54,752 bases of DNA from Clostridia bacterium (lineage in GTDB: Bacteria > Bacillota_A > Clostridia > Oscillospirales > CAG-272): the NCBI GenBank assembly GCA_017632155.1, contig JAGBRZ010000225.1:1-54752 (forward strand), in the 5' to 3' direction. Position 1 is the stretch's first letter. Each line of letters starts with the position of its first letter. A model generated the notes under the pieces. The model was not told the origin of the DNA. It ran no database searches and was given only the letters and a program-made list of their open reading frames with translations. The position numbers and the translations under genes are program-made. Of the stretch, positions 33,817 to 43,019 are shown in pieces.

Positions 33817-34707
33817 ATGGCAAATTTAATGCCCGGAACCATGACCAATCTGTTTTATACATACAGACCCGGGGAAGAGAATGTTGTTGAATCAATGCGC
33901 CGTCTGCGCGAGATCGGCTACGAGATCATGGATCTTAATATGTGCCCGATGCAGAGAAATAAGTTCGAGCTTTGCGAGGATGAAAACTGGGAACGCTTTA
34001 CTGATAATATAGGTAATGAAGCCGCAAAGCTCGGCATAACTTTCGTTCAGTGCCATCCCGTATATGCAAAGCCCCTATGCCGCCGAAAGTCAGCCGAAGA
34101 GGACGGATGTGAAAGGAACGAGTTCTTCCTTAAAATGCTTGACCGTTCCCTTGACGTTGCTTCCCGCCTCGGAATCCCGTGGGCGGTAATGCATCCGCTT
34201 GAAGAGGCAATTGAGGGAGAATATAATCTCGAATTCAATACCAAATACAATCTCGAGGTTTACGGACCTTTTTATGAAAAATACGCTCACAGAGGTCTCG
34301 GGTTTGCGTTCGAGAATATGTGCGACGTTGACGGCAGACGCCGTTTCGGTGTAACACCCGACGAGCTGAAGATGATTCTTGATGCCTTCGGCGACCGCAA
34401 GGTGGGTGTTTGTTGGGATACGGGTCACGCCAACCGTATCTATAATGACGGTATTGCTCCCCTGCGCCGTGTCGGCAAGGATCTCGTCTGCACTCATATC
34501 GACGATAACGTCGGCACAGTCGACCTTCACCAAATGCCCTTTATGGGAACTGTTCCGTGGGCAAAGGTTATGCAGACACTCAAGGACATCGACTATCGTG
34601 GCGGCTTTATCTATGAGCTTTCAACAACCAAGCGTCTGCCCGATGAACTAAAGCAACCCGCTGTTGAATACGCTTACAAGGTAGCAGAATATCTTGTGAA
34701 TCTTTAA
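33817..34707 (+). CDS. Sugar phosphate isomerase/epimerase (xylose-isomerase-like TIM barrel), second copy
   Basis: A 296-residue metal-dependent TIM-barrel protein of the same superfamily as the one at 21879 but clearly a different subgroup. Strand-end motifs include YEIMDLNMCP, FVQCHPVYA, PWAVMHPLEE, FAFENMCD, VCWDTGHANR, CTHIDDN and FIYELS, giving the Glu-Asp-His-Glu metal site typical of the fold. ATG 33817 with AGAGGTGAT upstream was chosen; the frame open from 33688 begins upstream of the promoter and includes it. It is under a strong promoter with an operator-like palindrome, so it is probably controlled by a sugar-responsive repressor not encoded here. Confidence 0.85.
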   Translation: MANLMPGTMTNLFYTYRPGEENVVESMRRLREIGYEIMDLNMCPMQRNKFELCEDENWERFTDNIGNEAAKLGITFVQCHPVYAKPLCRRKSAEEDGCERNEFFLKMLDRSLDVASRLGIPWAVMHPLEEAIEGEYNLEFNTKYNLEVYGPFYEKYAHRGLGFAFENMCDVDGRRRFGVTPDELKMILDAFGDRKVGVCWDTGHANRIYNDGIAPLRRVGKDLVCTHIDDNVGTVDLHQMPFMGTVPWAKVMQTLKDIDYRGGFIYELSTTKRLPDELKQPAVEYAYKVAEYLVNL

Positions 34708-34774
34708 GATTTTTTGCCGCACGCTCAAGCGGTTGAAAATAAAATAATTAATAATGAAAGGGAAGGTATTTCAA

Positions 34775-36358
34775 ATGAAGAAATTTACCTCCATCCTTCT
34801 TGCTCTTGCTATGCTTGCAGCAATGACGGTAATCATGATTCCCACTGCTTCCGCAGCTTGGGACGGATCTTCCGTTTCCGCCGGCCTTGTCGGTTCCGGT
34901 ACGGAGTTTGATCCTTATCTTATCTCAAGTGAAAATGATCTCGCTTTCGTTGCAAAGCAGGTAAACGATGCTGTTACCACATATGCAGGCGAGTATTTAA
35001 AGCTTACGGTAGATCTTGACCTTGGCAACAAGCTCTGGGCTCCGATTGGTCAGATCAAGGCGAACTACTTCTCGGGTCACTTTGACGGCGACGGACACAC
35101 CATCTCGAACCTCAAAGTTAAGACCATCGATGATGCCAACGCGCTTTACGGCGGCGTTTTCGGACGTATCTTTGACGGCAGCGTTAAGAACCTTAACGTA
35201 GACGGTGCTGATATCATCAGCGCTAAGTACGGCGGAGCGATCGCGGGCGTTCTTAACTGCACCGCTGAAGGCGGCAGCTCTATGGTTGTAAACTGCCACG
35301 TTACCAACGCAAATATCAGAGGCGTTCAGATCGGCGGCGTTATCGGTCGTACCAGCCAGAAAAAGTGCTCCAAGGATCAGCTTCAGATCCTCGGATGCTC
35401 TGCGACCAACATTACGCTCGGTTCTATCAGCACAGATGATTTTGCTTCCCCCGACAACGCTAACCACTTCCTCGGCGGTATCGTCGGAGGTGCGGGCGCA
35501 ACCACCATCTCCGGCTGTTCCGCAAAGAATATCACCGCAGATGTTTACGGCACAGGTTTTGCTCCTGTTGGCGGTATTGTCGGCGTTCTCGGCGCAGATT
35601 CCCAGAGCTCGGACGTTACCAACTGCTTCGTTATCGGCGTAAACTTCACCTCTCGTGACGGTTGCCATCCCGAAAAGACCTCTCTCGGCGGACTTATCGG
35701 TAAGGCTGCTCACGTTGCAGTTGCTTTCGGCGACCCCAACACCGAGTATAACATCTTCAATAACTTTGTTTCCGACGTTACCATCAACAACACCTGCTCC
35801 CTTAACAACGGTGTTCTTATGGGTCTTGTTGCGGATTCCATCTACTTCAACGACGTATACTACGTTCCCGTATCGGGTCTTGCATCCTTCGGTACAGACG
35901 CATACTTTGCAGAGTGGCCCTTTATGGAGATCACTACAGTTTCCGAGCTCACCGCAGAGAAGCTCAATAAGGGTAACTCAACCAAGGTTTGGGTCGATGA
36001 CATTGTTGCGGGCCATCCCGTCATTGATGTTGAGGCTCTTCTTGCAAATGTGCCAGCTTACATTGACTACTACGTAGAGAACGCAGAAGAAACCACCGCA
36101 GAGGAGACCACCGCAGCTCCCGAAACTCAGGCACCCGAGACCGCAGCACCCGAGACTCAGGCTCCCGAGACTCAGGCTCCCGAAACTCAGGCATCCGAGA
36201 CCGCAGCACCCGAGACCCAGGCTCCCACTACCAAAGCACCCGAGACCGAAGCTCCCAAGTCTGAGGGCGGATGCGGCGGTATGATCGCAAGCGGTGTTGT
36301 AATTGTAGCACTTTTGGGTATGGCAGTTGTATTCAAAGGTAACAAATCCGCTTTTTAA
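34775..36358 (+). CDS. Secreted beta-helix (GLUG-type) surface protein, paralog 1
   Basis: A 527-residue surface protein. A signal peptide ends at ASA (residue 28). Residues ~35-425 are a repeat-rich domain with GLUG-like units (HFDGDGHTISNL, GGVFGRIFDGSVKNL, GGAIAGVL, GGIVGGAGATTISGCSAKNI), consistent with a right-handed beta-helix adhesin. A Pro/Glu/Thr stalk of PETQA units follows (from base 36113). The C-terminus is EGGCGGMIA, a hydrophobic segment, and a lysine-containing tail, resembling a tripartite sorting signal. ATG 34775 follows AAGGGAAGG. Bases 34835-34962 are identical to the same part of the next gene. Partner or ligand unknown. Confidence 0.83.
   Translation: MKKFTSILLALAMLAAMTVIMIPTASAAWDGSSVSAGLVGSGTEFDPYLISSENDLAFVAKQVNDAVTTYAGEYLKLTVDLDLGNKLWAPIGQIKANYFSGHFDGDGHTISNLKVKTIDDANALYGGVFGRIFDGSVKNLNVDGADIISAKYGGAIAGVLNCTAEGGSSMVVNCHVTNANIRGVQIGGVIGRTSQKKCSKDQLQILGCSATNITLGSISTDDFASPDNANHFLGGIVGGAGATTISGCSAKNITADVYGTGFAPVGGIVGVLGADSQSSDVTNCFVIGVNFTSRDGCHPEKTSLGGLIGKAAHVAVAFGDPNTEYNIFNNFVSDVTINNTCSLNNGVLMGLVADSIYFNDVYYVPVSGLASFGTDAYFAEWPFMEITTVSELTAEKLNKGNSTKVWVDDIVAGHPVIDVEALLANVPAYIDYYVENAEETTAEETTAAPETQAPETAAPETQAPETQAPETQASETAAPETQAPTTKAPETEAPKSEGGCGGMIASGVVIVALLGMAVVFKGNKSAF
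34835..34962 (+). repeat. 128-bp perfect repeat within paralog 1
   Basis: Identical, base for base, to 36477-36604. It covers the end of the signal peptide and the first ~30 residues of the mature protein; the flanking sequences differ clearly. Confidence 0.92.
36113..36258 (+). repeat. PETQA-type coding repeat, paralog 1 stalk
   Basis: About ten 12-15-bp units encoding APETQ/APETA/APTTK variants before the GCGG motif. Low-complexity stalk in the coding frame. Confidence 0.85.
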
Positions 36359-36416
36359 GTTTTACTGTATTTTTATAAGAAAAATGACAATTTGAATGAA
36401 AGGAAGAATGTTTCTT

Positions 36417-37982
36417 ATGAAAAAAATCATTTCCGTTTGCCTTGCTCTTGCAATGCTTGCGGCTATGACTGTGATGATGATTCCCACTGCTTCCGCAGCT
36501 TGGGACGGATCTTCCGTTTCCGCCGGCCTTGTCGGTTCCGGTACGGAGTTTGATCCTTATCTTATCTCAAGTGAAAATGATCTCGCTTTCGTTGCAAAGC
36601 AGGTCAATGAGGCAGTTGCTTCATATGAAGGCGAGTATCTCAAGCTCACGGTAGACCTCGATCTTGGCAACAAACTTTGGACTCCCATCGGAGTTGCAAA
36701 GAATTACTTCCGCGGCACCTTTGACGGCGACGGACATACCATTTCCAATCTCAATGTTAAGATCGACCCCGCTGATTCGGCCGCTACGAACGCCGGACTT
36801 TTCGGAAGAATTTGCGACGGCGGTGTCAAGAACCTTACTATCGACGGTGCAAAGGTATATTCTTCCAAGTACGCGGGAATTGTTTGCGGTGTTCTTTCCT
36901 GTACCGCAAAAACAGGCTCCGTTTTTGTTGAAAACTGTCACGTAATCAATGCAGAAGCATATGGAGAACAGGTTGCAGGTATTGCCGGACGAAGTGCCAC
37001 AACGGGCGCGATCAAGGGTCAGATCAGCATCACCGGTTGTTCGGTTGATAGTCTTTACCTCGCACAGGTATCTCAAAGTGATTATCCCGATCACAATCCT
37101 AAAAACCATTATGTTGGCGGTATCTCCGGCTGCGCAGGTGCAACTGTGATCGACGGCTGCTTGGTTAAGAACTTTACCGTTGATACTATTGGCACCAGCT
37201 TATCAACTGTCGGCGGAATAGTTGGATGCCAGGGCGCAAGTAGTGTTGCTACCGACGTTACTAACTGTTACGTTTCGGGCGCAAAGTTCACCGCTTCCGC
37301 AGATAGCCACGCTGAAAAGACCTGCCTCGGCGGCCTTATCGGTAAGGCGGCTCACGTAGCGGTTATGGTAGGCGACTCCAATACCGAATATAACGTATTC
37401 AACTGCTTTGTTTCTGACGTTAATTTGACCAATGGCACCGCCTCCATCCGTAACGGTGTGGTTATCGGTTGGGTTGCGGATACTATTCTTTTCAACGATA
37501 TTTATTATGTTCCTTCCGGATCGCTTCCTTCTTTTGGCGAGGATACCTATTTCAACGAGTGGCCTTTCGCAGTTATCAATGCTCCCTCCGAGCTTACAGC
37601 AGAGAAGCTCAATAAGGGCAATTCCACCGCAGTTTGGGTAGATGACGTTGTTCTTGGACATCCTACCATCAACGTTGAGGCAGCTCTTGCAAACGCCCCC
37701 ACATTCGTTGACTATTATGTAGAGAATGCAGAAGAAACCACAGCAGAGGAAACTACTGCAGCACCCGAGACCCAGGCACCCGAAACTCAAGCACCCGAGA
37801 CTCAGGCTCCTGAAACTACTGTAGAAGAAACCCAGGCACCCGAGACTCAGGCACCTGAAACCAAGGCTCCCGCACAGACCGAAGCTCCCAAGGCAGAAGG
37901 CGGATGCGGCGGTATGATCGCCGGCGGCATTGTGGTTGTTGCACTTCTTGGTACCGCTCTTGTTTTCAAGAAGAGAAATTGA
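36417..37982 (+). CDS. Secreted beta-helix (GLUG-type) surface protein, paralog 2
   Basis: A 521-residue paralog of the preceding gene, 58 bp downstream with no terminator between, so probably co-transcribed. It has the same signal peptide, GLUG-like beta-helix (HTISNL, GGVKNL, YAGIVCGVL, YVGGISGCAGATVIDGC), PETQA stalk and C-terminus EGGCGGMIAGG, hydrophobic segment and KKRN tail. The basic tail is a clearer match to a tripartite sorting signal than in paralog 1. ATG 36417 follows AAAGGAAGA. The first solute-binding lipoprotein of the next cluster begins 33 bp later, again without a visible terminator. Confidence 0.83.
   Translation: MKKIISVCLALAMLAAMTVMMIPTASAAWDGSSVSAGLVGSGTEFDPYLISSENDLAFVAKQVNEAVASYEGEYLKLTVDLDLGNKLWTPIGVAKNYFRGTFDGDGHTISNLNVKIDPADSAATNAGLFGRICDGGVKNLTIDGAKVYSSKYAGIVCGVLSCTAKTGSVFVENCHVINAEAYGEQVAGIAGRSATTGAIKGQISITGCSVDSLYLAQVSQSDYPDHNPKNHYVGGISGCAGATVIDGCLVKNFTVDTIGTSLSTVGGIVGCQGASSVATDVTNCYVSGAKFTASADSHAEKTCLGGLIGKAAHVAVMVGDSNTEYNVFNCFVSDVNLTNGTASIRNGVVIGWVADTILFNDIYYVPSGSLPSFGEDTYFNEWPFAVINAPSELTAEKLNKGNSTAVWVDDVVLGHPTINVEAALANAPTFVDYYVENAEETTAEETTAAPETQAPETQAPETQAPETTVEETQAPETQAPETKAPAQTEAPKAEGGCGGMIAGGIVVVALLGTALVFKKRN
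36477..36604 (+). repeat. 128-bp perfect repeat within paralog 2
   Basis: Second copy of the block at 34835-34962, offset by 1642 bp. Confidence 0.92.
37758..37880 (+). repeat. PETQA-type coding repeat, paralog 2 stalk
   Basis: Repeated APETQ units, with one TVEETQ variant, between the beta-helix domain and the GCGG motif. Confidence 0.85.
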
Positions 37983-38015
37983 CCAAACTCTTATTTACAA
38001 ATTGAGGTAATGAAT

Positions 38016-39512
38016 ATGAAAAAGTTTATCAGAATTATTGCGCTCGTTATGGCACTGCTTACCATGTCGGGACTCTTTGCAGCGTGTGCAAACACTCAGA
38101 CTGCAGAAGAAACCACCGATGGTGCGGGCGTTGCCGAAACCGAGGCTCCCGCAGTTGAAACCACCGCGGAGGAAACTCTTTACGCACCCGACGATCTCAA
38201 GGAAAAGTACGATTTTAACGAAACCGTTACCATCTTCATGTGGAGCGACTACACTATGATGGAGTTCTACGCAGAAGAGACCGGTGATATAATCGATGAT
38301 GCTATCTTCAACCGTAACGTTGCTGTTGAAACAAGACTTGGCGTTGAGTTTGAGTATGTGGAAGAGAAGGGCGCATCAAGCAATTATACCCAATGGATCC
38401 AGAAGGCAGAGAACGATTGGCAGTCCGATAATACATATGATATTTATGCGGGTTACAGCCGTTCCGCACCCCTTATGGCGCTCAAGGGTATGACCGTAAA
38501 TCTTCTCGATTATGAGGCATTCAGCGTTGAAAAGCCTTGGTGGCCCGCAGCTCTTACCACCGAGTGTACCATCAACGACAAGCTCTATTTTTGCTCCGGT
38601 GACATCTCTACCAACCTTCTTTGGATGATGATCGGTACCTTCTATAACAAGGACCTCTACGATCAGTATTATGGCGGCGAAAAGTCCCCTATGGATATGG
38701 TTGATGATAACGAGTGGACTATGGAGAAATTCTTCTCTATGGCTCAGGATATCTATCTTGATGACGGTAACGGCAAAAAGGATGACGCTGATACTTATGG
38801 CTTTGTTCTTTACCAGACCAATGCCGATGCTTTCCAGACAGGTGCGGGAATCATTTCTATCGAAAAGGATCCCGCAAAGGGTCTCCGTATTTCCGAAGGC
38901 TGGAACAGCCAAAGATCTGCCGATGCTTGTGCTCTCTTGGGTGCATTCCTTGATTCCGAAGGTGTTTTCTATAACGACAGCACCAAGATCAGAGATATTT
39001 TCTATGAAGAGCGTGCTCTCTTCATCACCGACCGCCTCTTCATCGTTGCAGGTAAGGACACTCAGGAAACCGGTAAGATCGAGTTCTCCTACGGTCTTGT
39101 TCCTCAGCCTAAGTTCTCTACTGATCAGGAAATCTTCCTCACAAACGTCGGCCACCCCTTCACTATGTATGCTGTAAACTCTCAGAGCAAGAAGCTTGAG
39201 GCAGCGGTAACCTCTCTTGAGGCTATCGGCTCTGCAAATCACCGCTCCGTAACTCCCTCGGTATTCGAGGTTGCTATGAAGGTAAGATATACCGATGATC
39301 CTCAGACATCGAGTATGTATGATACTCTCCGCGAGGGTATTTCCTTCGATATCGGACGCCTTTACGCTTCCACCTTCCAGAACGGAACCGCTAACCTCTT
39401 CAGAACCACCGCTCTTTCCGGCAACCCCTCCGGTCTTCTTTCCAACATCAAGAAGAACGTTAAGGTTATCGAAAAAGGCATTACAACCATTATGGAATTC
39501 TACGGTAAATAA
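38016..39512 (+). CDS. Extracellular solute-binding lipoprotein, paralog 2
   Basis: A 498-residue lipoprotein (lipobox FAAC, Cys24) with an acidic Thr-rich linker to about residue 50. Family blocks are MMEFYAEETGD, DIYAGYSRSAPLMALKG, KPWWPAALTTECTINDKLYFCSGD, PMDMV..NEWTMEKFF, SVTPSVFEVAMKVRYTDDPQ, and SGNPSGLLS near the end. It resembles ABC-importer binding proteins for carbohydrates and would sit on the outer membrane face. No importer permease or ATPase is encoded nearby. ATG 38016 was chosen with GAGG upstream; another ATG two codons earlier is possible. No promoter was recognised in the 33-bp gap, so it is probably read from the beta-helix genes. Confidence 0.86.
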   Translation: MKKFIRIIALVMALLTMSGLFAACANTQTAEETTDGAGVAETEAPAVETTAEETLYAPDDLKEKYDFNETVTIFMWSDYTMMEFYAEETGDIIDDAIFNRNVAVETRLGVEFEYVEEKGASSNYTQWIQKAENDWQSDNTYDIYAGYSRSAPLMALKGMTVNLLDYEAFSVEKPWWPAALTTECTINDKLYFCSGDISTNLLWMMIGTFYNKDLYDQYYGGEKSPMDMVDDNEWTMEKFFSMAQDIYLDDGNGKKDDADTYGFVLYQTNADAFQTGAGIISIEKDPAKGLRISEGWNSQRSADACALLGAFLDSEGVFYNDSTKIRDIFYEERALFITDRLFIVAGKDTQETGKIEFSYGLVPQPKFSTDQEIFLTNVGHPFTMYAVNSQSKKLEAAVTSLEAIGSANHRSVTPSVFEVAMKVRYTDDPQTSSMYDTLREGISFDIGRLYASTFQNGTANLFRTTALSGNPSGLLSNIKKNVKVIEKGITTIMEFYGK

Positions 39513-39520
39513 TTCCGTTT

Positions 39521-39557
39521 GCAGGCTCACCTTTCGCGGTGAGCCTGCTTTCTTTTT
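39521..39557 (+). terminator. Rho-independent terminator
   Basis: Stem GCAGGCTCACC / GGTGAGCCTGC (39521-39548) followed by TTTCTTTTT. Confidence 0.88.
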
Positions 39558-39576
39558 GCAAAAAGCTCATAAGTGC

Positions 39577-39605
39577 TTGACTTTTTACAACAAGTGTGCT
39601 ATAAT
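39577..39605 (+). promoter_or_regulatory. Sigma-A promoter for solute-binding paralog 3
   Basis: TTGACT (39577-39582), 17-bp spacer, TATAAT (39600-39605). Confidence 0.85.
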
Positions 39606-39680
39606 TGGCTGGTACAATATATGGTTGTAGCAGCAATTATTTTGGCTGTATTGCAATAAAATTACTTTGGAGGCTTTATA

Positions 39681-41195
39681 ATGAAAAAGCACGTCAGTCT
39701 GATTGCAATGATGCTTGCACTCGTCACCCTTCTTTTTTCCGTAGTTTCCTGTGCGGAAACAGTCGAGGAAGCAGATACCACAGTTGCGGATGCAGAAACA
39801 AACGCGCCCGCAGGCAACGGTGATTCTACAGAAGCAGAAACCACAGCGGAGGAAACCCTCTTTGCTCCCGATGATCTCGAGGAAAAGTACGATTTCAATG
39901 AAACCGTTACCGTTCTTATGTGGGATGACTACCGTATGACCGAGTTTTACGCTGAAGAAAACGGCGACCTTATTGCCGATTCTATCTATCACCGTAATGA
40001 GAAGGTTAAGAACAGACTTGGCATTACATTGGAGTTCGTTGAAGAACCCGGCGACTCCGGTGACTACAAGCAGTGGATCCAGAAGGCAGAGAATGACAGA
40101 GCTGCAGATAATGATTATGATATCTACGCAGGCTATAGCCGTTCCGCACCTCTTATGGCTCTCAAGGGTATGAACGCAAACCTTCTTGATTACGAAGTAT
40201 TCAATGTTGACAAGCCCTGGTGGCCAGAGGCGCTCACCTCTGAGTGCACCGTTAACGACAAGCTTTATTTCTGTACCGGTGATATTGCAACCAGTATGCT
40301 TTGGTATATGAACGGCTTTATGTATAACAAGGATCTCTATAAGGATTATATTTCCTCCGAAAGAACTCCTATGGATATGGTTCTTGATAATGAGTGGACC
40401 ATGGACATTTTCTTTGGTATGGTTAAGGATCTCTACGTGGATAATAACCAGGACGGCACCAAGGATAAGACAGACTTCTTTGGCGCAACCATGTACTCCA
40501 CCGACCTTGGTGCATTCCAGATCGGTTCGGGCATCACTTCTCTTGAAAAGGGAGAGGACGGAAACCTTAGAATCTCCGAGCAGTGGAATAGCCAGCGCTG
40601 TTCTGACATCTGCGCCCTCCTTGGCAGCTATATTCAGCAGCCCGGCGTTTATGCCGCAACCTCCGCATCCAGAACTCCTTTCTTTAACCAGACCTCCATT
40701 TTCCATATGGACCGTATCTTCCTTATCAAGGGTGTAGATAACGGTAACACCGAGGACAAGGTTACGTTTACTTGTGGCGTAGTGCCTGTTCCTAAGTACG
40801 ATAATTCTCAGGAAAAGTACAGAACCAACCTTGGTAACCCCTATACTATTTATGCTGTTAACGCTTCTTCTAAGATAGCAGATATCGCTGTTACCACTCT
40901 TGAAGCTATGGGCTCTGAAAACTACCGCAGCGTAACTCCCGCTGTATTTGAGGTAGCAATGAAGGTCAGATACAGTGATGATGCGCAGACCTCTCAGGTC
41001 TTTGATATTCTCAAGGAAGGCGTATCCTTCGACCTTGGTAAGCTTTACGGCACCAGCTTCGGTGACGTAACCTCCAACCTTTTCCCGAATACCGCAAACT
41101 CCGCAAACTATGCCTCTTTCCTCTCTCAGCTTAAGAAGAGCGAAAGAATTATCAATAAGGGCATTAAGGACCTTATGGAAGTCTACGGCAAATAA
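39681..41195 (+). CDS. Extracellular solute-binding lipoprotein, paralog 3
   Basis: A 504-residue lipoprotein (lipobox VVSC, Cys24), close relative of its neighbours on both sides. It has MTEFYAEENGD, DIYAGYSRSAPLMALKG, KPWWPEALTSECTVNDKLYFCTGDIATSMLW-type sequence, PMDMVLDNEWTMD, and NYRSVTPAVFEVAMKVRYSDD. GGAGG precedes the ATG. It has its own promoter and terminator, so it can be expressed independently of the adjacent paralogs. Divergence is greatest in the segment around residues 260-350, which may set ligand choice (inference). Confidence 0.86.
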   Translation: MKKHVSLIAMMLALVTLLFSVVSCAETVEEADTTVADAETNAPAGNGDSTEAETTAEETLFAPDDLEEKYDFNETVTVLMWDDYRMTEFYAEENGDLIADSIYHRNEKVKNRLGITLEFVEEPGDSGDYKQWIQKAENDRAADNDYDIYAGYSRSAPLMALKGMNANLLDYEVFNVDKPWWPEALTSECTVNDKLYFCTGDIATSMLWYMNGFMYNKDLYKDYISSERTPMDMVLDNEWTMDIFFGMVKDLYVDNNQDGTKDKTDFFGATMYSTDLGAFQIGSGITSLEKGEDGNLRISEQWNSQRCSDICALLGSYIQQPGVYAATSASRTPFFNQTSIFHMDRIFLIKGVDNGNTEDKVTFTCGVVPVPKYDNSQEKYRTNLGNPYTIYAVNASSKIADIAVTTLEAMGSENYRSVTPAVFEVAMKVRYSDDAQTSQVFDILKEGVSFDLGKLYGTSFGDVTSNLFPNTANSANYASFLSQLKKSERIINKGIKDLMEVYGK

Positions 41196-41208
41196 TTTAA
41201 TACATACT

Positions 41209-41238
41209 GCAGGCTCGCAACCGCGAGCCTGCTTTTTT
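41209..41238 (+). terminator. Rho-independent terminator
   Basis: Stem GCAGGCTCGC / GCGAGCCTGC followed by TTTTTT (41233-41238). Its loop-proximal sequence differs from the previous terminator, but the GCAGGCTC arm is shared. Confidence 0.9.
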
Positions 41239-41300
41239 AGTAAACGGATAAAAGTTTATCAAAATAATTATTTTACGGTTCGGTTTTTTGTGCAAAGTGC

Positions 41301-41329
41301 TTGACAAATGTTAATAAATGTGGTACAAT
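41301..41329 (+). promoter_or_regulatory. Sigma-A promoter for solute-binding paralog 4
   Basis: TTGACA (41301-41306), 17-bp spacer, TACAAT (41324-41329). Confidence 0.82.
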
Positions 41330-41402
41330 TTATGTAACACTTACGGCGTGCCTTTTTAGGGGGATTATGCCGTATATCTTTATTACAAAACGGAGGACTA
41401 CA

Positions 41403-42893
41403 ATGAAAAAGTATGTCAGATTGATCGCAATGCTTCTTGCTCTTATAACCATTATGGGCGTTGCGGTATCCTGTGCAAACACAGGTACACCTGAAGAAAC
41501 AACCGATGCCGGTGCAGGCGCAACCACCACCGCAGCAAATGTGGAAACCACAGTTGAAGAAACTCTTTACGCTCCCGACGATCTTGAAGAGTCTTATAAC
41601 TTCGACAAGACCATCACCTTCTTTATTTGGGATGACTGGCGTATGATGGAGTTCTACTCCGATGAGACCGGCGACCTTATCGATGATGCTATCTATCACC
41701 GTAACGAAAAAGTTCAGAACAGACTCGGCGTTACCTTTGAATGGGTAGAAGCTCCCGGTGACTCCGGCGACTACAAGGATTGGATCACCAAGGCAGAAAA
41801 TGACTGGGCAGCTGATAACGAATTTGATATCTATGCAGGCTACAGCCGTACCATCCCACTTCTTACTCTTAGAAATATGTCCGCAAACCTCCTTGCTCAG
41901 GAAGCGTTCAGCGTTGAAAAGCCCTGGTGGCCCGAGGCTCTTACCACCGAGTGCACCATCAATGATAAGCTCTTCTTCGCAACCGGTGACATTGCAACCA
42001 GTATGCTTTGGTACATGGTAGCGTTTATGTATAACAAGGATCTTTATAAGGATTATTTCGGCGAACAAAAGACCCCCATGGATATGGTTAACAACGATGA
42101 GTGGACTCTCCAGAACTTCCTTGCTATGGTACAGGATGTTTACGTTGACTCCGATAACAACGGTCAGAAGGACGTTACCGACTTCTATGGCGCTTCTATC
42201 TACTCCACCGATATTACTGCGTTTATGATTGGCGCAGGTATTACCTCCCTTGAAAAGGCAGAGGATGGAACTCTTCGTATCTCCGAAAAGTGGAATAGCC
42301 AGCGTTGCGCAGATATCTGCGAGACCGTTGGTGAAGCTATGAAGTTGACAGGTATTATTTGCAACGATGACAGAACCACTTTCCGTACACAGCAGTCCGT
42401 CTTCCACATGGACCGTGTATTCAACATTTGTGGTATTGATAATGGTGACCCGACACCTTATGAGTTCAGCGTTGGAGTAGTTCCCGTTCCGAAGTTTGAC
42501 GAAACTCAGCAGGAATACAAGACCAACCTTGGTAACCCCTACACTATGTATGCTATCAATGCACAGTCCAAGGAGCTTGAAGCTACCGCTACAACTCTTG
42601 AGGCTATGGCATCCGAAAACTACCGTTCTGTAACTCCCGCGGTATTCGAGGTAGCTATGAAGGTAAGATACACAGATGACCCCCAGGTTGCTGAAATGTT
42701 TGACATCCTCAAGAACAACGTATCCTTTGACGTTGGTCAGCTTTACTACTATGCAACTGAAAAGCTTCCCGCAAAGGTATTCAGCGATACATGTCTCTCC
42801 GGTAACCCCTCCGGATTCCTCTCCGCTCTTAAGAAGAGTGAAAGAGTTATCAACACCAAGATCAAGGAAATTATGAAGGGTTACGAAAACTAA
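41403..42893 (+). CDS. Extracellular solute-binding lipoprotein, paralog 4
   Basis: A 496-residue lipoprotein (lipobox AVSC, Cys24) with MMEFYSDETGD, DIYAGYSRTIPLLTLRN, KPWWPEALTTECTINDKLFFATGD, PMDMVNNDEWTLQNF, and NYRSVTPAVFEVAMKVRYTDDPQ. The mature part is nearly collinear with paralog 3, indicating tandem duplication. The start at ATG 41403 follows GGAGG; the longer open frame from 41301 begins inside the promoter and was discarded. It has its own promoter and terminator. Confidence 0.86.
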   Translation: MKKYVRLIAMLLALITIMGVAVSCANTGTPEETTDAGAGATTTAANVETTVEETLYAPDDLEESYNFDKTITFFIWDDWRMMEFYSDETGDLIDDAIYHRNEKVQNRLGVTFEWVEAPGDSGDYKDWITKAENDWAADNEFDIYAGYSRTIPLLTLRNMSANLLAQEAFSVEKPWWPEALTTECTINDKLFFATGDIATSMLWYMVAFMYNKDLYKDYFGEQKTPMDMVNNDEWTLQNFLAMVQDVYVDSDNNGQKDVTDFYGASIYSTDITAFMIGAGITSLEKAEDGTLRISEKWNSQRCADICETVGEAMKLTGIICNDDRTTFRTQQSVFHMDRVFNICGIDNGDPTPYEFSVGVVPVPKFDETQQEYKTNLGNPYTMYAINAQSKELEATATTLEAMASENYRSVTPAVFEVAMKVRYTDDPQVAEMFDILKNNVSFDVGQLYYYATEKLPAKVFSDTCLSGNPSGFLSALKKSERVINTKIKEIMKGYEN

Positions 42894-42907
42894 ATTGCAT
42901 AAAATTG

Positions 42908-42948
42908 CCGCTTGCCTCAAATTATATGGGGCAAGCGGATGTTTTTTT
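42908..42948 (+). terminator. Rho-independent terminator
   Basis: Stem CCGCTTGCC / GGCAAGCGG (42908-42938) followed by GTTTTTTT. Confidence 0.85.
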
Positions 42949-42959
42949 GCAATTCCCTA

Positions 42960-42988
42960 TTGACATGACGTTCAAAATGTGATAAAAT
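42960..42988 (+). promoter_or_regulatory. Sigma-A promoter for glyA
   Basis: TTGACA (42960-42965), 17-bp spacer, TAAAAT (42983-42988). Confidence 0.78.
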
Positions 42989-43019
42989 AAAGCATATTTT
43001 TATTTTGGAGGACATAGAT

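Noticed and set aside
36113..36258. Short direct repeats that could be mistaken for a CRISPR array
   Set aside because: The repeats are in frame, encode PETQA-type units and have no unique spacers.
41268..42920. 550-codon open frame opposite solute-binding paralog 4
   Set aside because: Antisense shadow; similar shadows appear opposite the other solute-binding paralogs, as expected from shared codon use.
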